A stretch of 64,000 nucleotides of DNA from Anaspis maculata (lineage: Eukaryota; Arthropoda; Insecta; Coleoptera; Scraptiidae), in NCBI GenBank assembly GCA_949128115.1, contig OX421964.1:3038001-3102000 (forward strand), given 5' to 3'. Below the pieces are notes generated by a model. It was given only the letters and a program-made list of their open reading frames with translations, searched no databases and was not told the origin of the DNA. Below are positions 59,201 to 64,000 of this stretch, one piece after another (the stretch's first letter is position 1; each line of letters opens with the position of its first letter). The translations under genes and the position numbers were made by a program.

Positions 59201-62200
59201 CAACCCACGTGACTTTCAAAACGATCGGTTACCACTATTTGGAGTTGGCAGCTACTTGTTCCAAACGCAACATCTGACGAACGGACACGAATATCAAAAA
59301 AAAAAGACACAATTGTAATCCAAAAAGTTCAGGTTTCAACCCACGTGACTTCAGGCTTCAACCCACGTGACTCCAGGCTTCAACCCACGTGACTTTTAAA
59401 ACGATCGGTTACCACTTTTGGAGTTGGCAGCTACTTGTTCCAAACGCAATATTTGACGAACGGACACGAATATCGAAAAAAAAAGACACAATTGTAATCC
59501 AAAAAGTTCAGGTTTCAACCCACGTGACTTCAGGCTTCAACCCACGCGACTCTAGGCTTCAACCCACGTGACTTTTCAAACGATCGGTTACCACTTTTGG
59601 AGTTGGCAGCTACTTGTTCCAAACGCAATATCTGACGAACGGACACGAATATCAAAAAAAAAAGACACAATTGTAATCCAAAAAGTTCAGGTTTCAACCC
59701 ACGTGACTTCAGGCTTCAACCCACGTGACTCCAGGCTTCAACCCACGTGACTTTTAAAACGATCGGTTACCACTTTTGGAGTTGGCAGCTACTTGTTCCA
59801 AACGCAATATTTGACGAACGGACACGAATATCGAAAAAAAAAGACACAATTGTAATCCAAAAAGTTCAGGTTTCAACCCACGTGACTTCAAGCTTCAACC
59901 CACGTGACTCCAGGCTTCAACCCACGTGACTTTTAAAACGATCGGTTACCACTTTTGGAGTTGGCAGCTACTTGTTCCAAACGCAACATCTGACAAACGA
60001 ACACGAATATCGAAAAAAAAAGACACAATTGTAATCCAAAAAGTTCAGGTTTCAACCCACGTGACTTCAGGCTTCAACCCACGTGACTTTTTGAAAGATC
60101 GGTCACCACTTTTGGAATTGGCAGCTTCTTGTTCCAAACGCAACATCTGACAAACGAACACGAATATCGAAAAAAAAAAGACACAATTGTTATCCAAAGA
60201 GTTCAGGTTTCAACCCACGTGACTCCAGGCTTCAACCCACGTGACTTTCAAAACGTTCAGTTACCACTATTTGGAGTTGGCAGCTACTTGTTCCAAACGC
60301 AACATCTGACAACCGAACACGAATATCGAAAAAAAAAAGACACAATTGTTATCCAAAGAGTTCAGGTTTCAACCCACGTGACTTCAGGCTTCAACCCACG
60401 TGACTTTTTGAAAGATCGGTCACCACTTTTGGAATTGGCAGCTTCTTGTTCCAAACGCAACATCTGACAAACGAACACGAATATCGAAGAAAAAAGACAC
60501 AATTGTTATCCTAAGAGATCAGGTTTCAACCCACGTGACTCCAGGCTTCAACCCACGTGACTTTTGAAACGATCGGTTACCACTTTTGGAGTTGGCAGCT
60601 ACTTGTTCCAAACGCAACATCTGACAACCCAACACGAATATCGAAAAAAAAAGACACAATTGTTATCCAAAGAGTTCAGGTTTCAGCCCACGTGACTTCA
60701 GGCTTCAACCCACGTGACTCCAGGGTTCAACCCACGTGACTTTTAAAACGATCGGATACCACTTTTGGAGTTGGCAGCTACTTGTTCCAAACGCAACATC
60801 TGACAAACGAACACGAATATCGGAAAAAAAAACACAATTGTTATTCAAAAAGTTCAGGTTTTAACCGACGTGACTTCAGCCTCCAACCCACGTGACTTCG
60901 GACTCCAACCCACGTGACTTTGAAAACGATCGTTCACCACTTTTGGAGTTGGCAGCTACTTGTTCCAAACGCAAAATCTGACAAACGAACACAAATATCG
61001 AAAAAAAAAAGACACAATTGTTATCCAAAAAGTTCAGGTTTTATCCCACGTGACTTCGGGCTTCAACCCACGTGACTTCAGGCTTCAACCCACGTGACTC
61101 CAGGCTTCAACCCACGTGACTTTTCAAACGATCGGTCACCACTTTTGGAGTTGGCAGCTACTTGCTCCAAACGCAACAACTGACAAACGAACACGAATAT
61201 CGAAAAAAAAAGACACAATTGTTATCCAAAAAAATCAGGTTTTTACCCACGTGACTCCAGGCTTCAACCCAGGTGACTATTAAAACAATCGGTCACCACT
61301 TTTGGAGTTGGCAGCTACTTGTTCCAAACGCAACATCTGACAAACGAACACGAATATCGAAGAAAAAAGACACAATTGTTATCCAAAGAGTTCAGGTTTC
61401 AACCCACGTGACTCCAGGCTTCAACCCACGTGACTCCATGCTCCAACCCACGTGACTTTTGAAACGATCGGTCACCACTATTGGAGTTGGCAGCTACCTG
61501 TTTCAAACGCAACACCTGACAAACGAACACGAATATCAAAAAAAAAAGACACAATTGTTATCCAAAAAGTTCAGGTTTTAGCCCACGTGACTTCGGGCTT
61601 CAACTCACGTGACTCCAGGCTTCAACCCACGTGACTCCAGGCTTCAACCCACGTGACTTTTCAAACGATCGGTCACCACTTTTGGAGTTGGCAGCTACTT
61701 GTTCCAAACGCAACATCTGACAAACGAACACGAATATCGAAAAAAAATGACACAATTGTTATCCAAAAAGTTCAGGTTTTAACCCACGTGACTTCAGGCT
61801 CCAACCCACGTGACTCCAGACTTCAACCCACTTGACTTTGAAAACGATCGTTCACCACTTTTGGAGTTGGCAGCTACTTGTTCCAAACGCAAAATCTGAC
61901 AAACGAACACAAATATCGAAAAAAAAAGACACAATTGTTATCCAAAAAGTTCAGGTTTTAACCCACGTGACTTCAGGCTTCAACCCACGTGACTTTTCAA
62001 ACGATCGGTCACCACTTTTGGAGTTGGCAGCTACTTGTTCCAAACGCAATATCTGACGAACGGACACGAATATCAGAAAAACAAGACACAATTGTTATCC
62101 AAAAAGTTCTGGTTTTAACCCACGTGACTTCAGGCTCCAACCCTCGTGACTCCAGGCTTCAACCAACGTGACTTTTTAAACGATCTGTCACCACTTTTGG

Positions 62201-64000
62201 AAATGGCAGCTTCTTGTTCCAATCGCAACATCAGACGAACGAACACGAATATCGAAAGAAAAGACACAATTGTTATCCAAAAAGTTCAGGTTTTAACCCA
62301 CGTGACTTCAGGCTTCAACCCACGTGACTCCAGGCTTCAACCCACGTGACTCCAGGCTTCAACTAACGTGACTATTAAAACGATCGGTCACCACTTTTGG
62401 AGTTGACAGCTACTTGTCCCAAACGCAACATCTGACAAACGAACACGAATATCGAAAAAAAAAAGACACATTTGTTATCCAAAAAGTTCAGGTTTTAACC
62501 CACGTGACTTCAGGCTCCAACCCACGTGACTTCAGACTTCAACCCACTTGACTTTGAAAACGATCGGTCACCACTTTTGGAGTTGACAGCTACTTGTCCC
62601 AAACGCAACATCTGACAAACGAACACGAATATCGAAAAAAAAAAGACACATTTGTTATCCAAAAAGTTCAGGTTTTAACCCACGTGACTTCAGGCTCCAA
62701 CCCACGTGACTTCAGACTTCAACCCACTTGACTTTGAAAACGATCGTTCACCACTTTTGGAGTTGGCAGCTACTTGTTCCGAACGCAAAATCTGACAAAC
62801 ATACACAAATATCGAAAAAAAAAAGACACAATTGATATCCAAAAAGTTTAGGTTTTAACCCACGTGACTTCAGGCTTCAACCCACGTGACTTCAGGCTTC
62901 AACCCACGTGACTTTTAAAACGATCGGTCACCACTTTTGGAGTTGACAGCTTCTTGTTCCAAACGCAACATCTGACAACCGAACACGAATATCGAAAAAA
63001 AAAAAAGACACAATTGTTATCCAAAGAGTTCAGGTTTCAACCCACGTGACTTCAAGCTTCAACCCACGTGACTTTTCGAAAGATCGGTCACCACTTTTGG
63101 AATTGGCAGCTTCTTGTTCCAAACGCAACATCTGACAAACGAACACGAATATCGAAGAAAAAAGACACAATTGTTATCCTAAGAGATCAGGTTTCAACCC
63201 ACGTGACTTCAGGCTTCAACACACGTGACTCCAGGCTTCAACCCACGTGACTTTTCAAACGATCGGTCACCACTTTTGGAGTTGGCAGCTACTTGTTCCA
63301 AACGCAACATCTGACAAACGAACACGAATATCGAAAAAAAAATGACACAATTGTTATACAAAAAGTTCAGGATTTAACCCACGTGACTTCTGGCTTCAAC
63401 CCACGTGACTTCAGGCTTCAACCCACGTGACTTTTAAAACGATCGGTCACCACTTTTGGAGTTGACAGCTACTTGTTCCAAACGCAACATCTGACAAACG
63501 AACACGAATATCGAAAAAAAAAGACACAATTGTTATCCAAAAAGTTCAGGTTTCAACCCACGTGACTTCAGGCTCCAACCCACGTGACTCCAGACTTCAA
63601 CCCACTTGACTTTGAAAACGATCGTTCACCACTTTTGGAGTTGGCAGCTACTTGTTCCAAACGCAAAATCTGACAAACGAACACAAATATCGAAAAAAAA
63701 AGACACAATTGTTATCCAAAAAGTTCAGGTTTTAACCCACGTGACTTCAGGCTTCAACCCACGTGACTCCAGGCTTCAACCCACGTGACTTCAGGCTTCA
63801 ACCCACGTGACTTTTAGAACGATCGGTCACCACTTTTGGAGTTGACAGCTACTTGTTCCAAACGCAACATCTGACAACCGAACACGAATATCGAAAAAAA
63901 AAGACACATTTGTTCTCCAAAAAGTTCAGGTTTCAACCCACGTGACTTCAGGCTTCAACCCACGTGACTCCAGGCTTCAACCCACGTGACCTTTTGGAAG
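52640..64000 (+). repeat. 5,807-bp tandem duplication, second copy cut by the window edge
   Basis: The block 52.64-58.45 kb recurs from 58.45 kb with offset 5,807, falling to 5,806 after about 57 kb. Dozens of variant monomers keep their order. The copies are nearly identical but not exactly so: TATCCTTAG at 57371 against TATCCTAAG at 63177, TTATCC against TTATAC near 63355, and one extra 22-bp subrepeat near 63967. This is consistent with a very recent tandem duplication rather than the same reads placed twice. Confidence 0.85.

Larger units (their letters stand above)
23834..64000 (+). repeat. Giant 179-bp satellite array with CACGTG subrepeats, continuing past the window
   Basis: The array begins at TTAAAACGATCGGTTACC and continues without interruption to the last base. 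A monomer has a core of about 113 bp with ordered landmarks: AACGATCGGTCACCACTTTT, GGAGTTGGCAGCTACTTGTT, CAAACGCAACATCTGACAAA, CGAACACGAATATC, an A-tract of usually 7-11 bases, GACACAATTGTTATCC and AAAGTTCAGGTTT. This is followed by two to four copies of a 22-bp subrepeat around CCCACGTGACTTCAGGCTTC. Monomers of 157, 179 and 201 bp result. About 220-230 monomers fit in the window by length. Core variants alternate: GGAGTTGGCAGCTACTTG, GGAATTGGCAGCTTCTTG with CGGAGAAAAAAG, and a GTTGACAGC form. All monomers lie in one orientation. No other gene or transposon interrupts it. Its genomic role (pericentromeric, telomere-near or interstitial) cannot be told from the window. Confidence 0.95.

Noticed and set aside
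24366..63788. Dozens of 60-74 codon open frames of the same sequence (TFKTIGHHFWSWQLLVPNA type) along the satellite
   Set aside because: They start at GTG, not ATG, inside one CACGTGA and stop at the TGA of a later CACGTGA, so they are by-products of the repeat. A 179-bp period is not a multiple of three, and a eukaryotic gene is not expected to look like this.
23834..64000. CRISPR-like appearance of short repeats with regular spacing
   Set aside because: The intervals between the 22-bp repeats are not unique spacers but the same satellite core, and the surrounding genes are eukaryotic.

Overview
The window is eukaryotic, almost certainly arthropod and probably insect. It holds the last two exons of a mitochondrial calcium uniporter (MCU) gene joined by a long intron, with dense, mixed transposon debris and very long tandem repeats around them. 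Domain structure was read by eye from translations. No database search or alignment was run, so species and repeat-family names stay open.

Layout. 1-5.5 kb: AT-rich DNA with no supported gene, a short-period degenerate repeat (about 0.88-1.61 kb), a 455-bp TA-flanked MITE (2549-3003) and a foldback element (3851-4275). 5.5-9.84 kb: an intact 1,092-codon R2-superfamily retrotransposon ORF on the minus strand, bracketed by two roughly 310-bp arms in inverted orientation, which is odd for a non-LTR element. 9.96-10.79 kb: an internally deleted, frameshifted Tc1/mariner-type element with inverted termini. 11.6-12.15 kb: two tandem, decayed Ty3/gypsy reverse-transcriptase fragments. 12.49-12.69 kb: the MCU exon carrying the WDIME pore motif. 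12.70-21.68 kb: the MCU intron, holding a CACTAGTG-rich diverged repeat (14.4-16.7 kb), two abutting MITEs (17.02-17.57 kb) and about 3 kb of a GGAATGTTCC-type satellite (18.3-21.3 kb) full of perfect heat-shock-element-like pentamer runs. 21.68-22.02 kb: the MCU terminal exon. 22.0-23.8 kb: 3' UTR and flank with an ACT microsatellite.

23.83 kb to the window end (over 40 kb, continuing beyond it) is one satellite array. Its monomer is typically 179 bp, made of a core of about 113 bp plus usually three copies of a 22-bp subrepeat, each with the palindrome CACGTG. Copy-number change of the subrepeat gives 157-, 179- and 201-bp monomers. Larger tandem duplications of about 1.1, 3.27, 3.7 and 5.8 kb show growth by segmental amplification.

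The only host protein-coding sequence I can support is MCU. Everything else recognised is mobile or repetitive. The points most worth a second look are the inverted arms around the R2-like element, the heat-shock-element-like satellite inside the MCU intron, and the E-box-saturated satellite beginning about 1.8 kb past the MCU stop codon.
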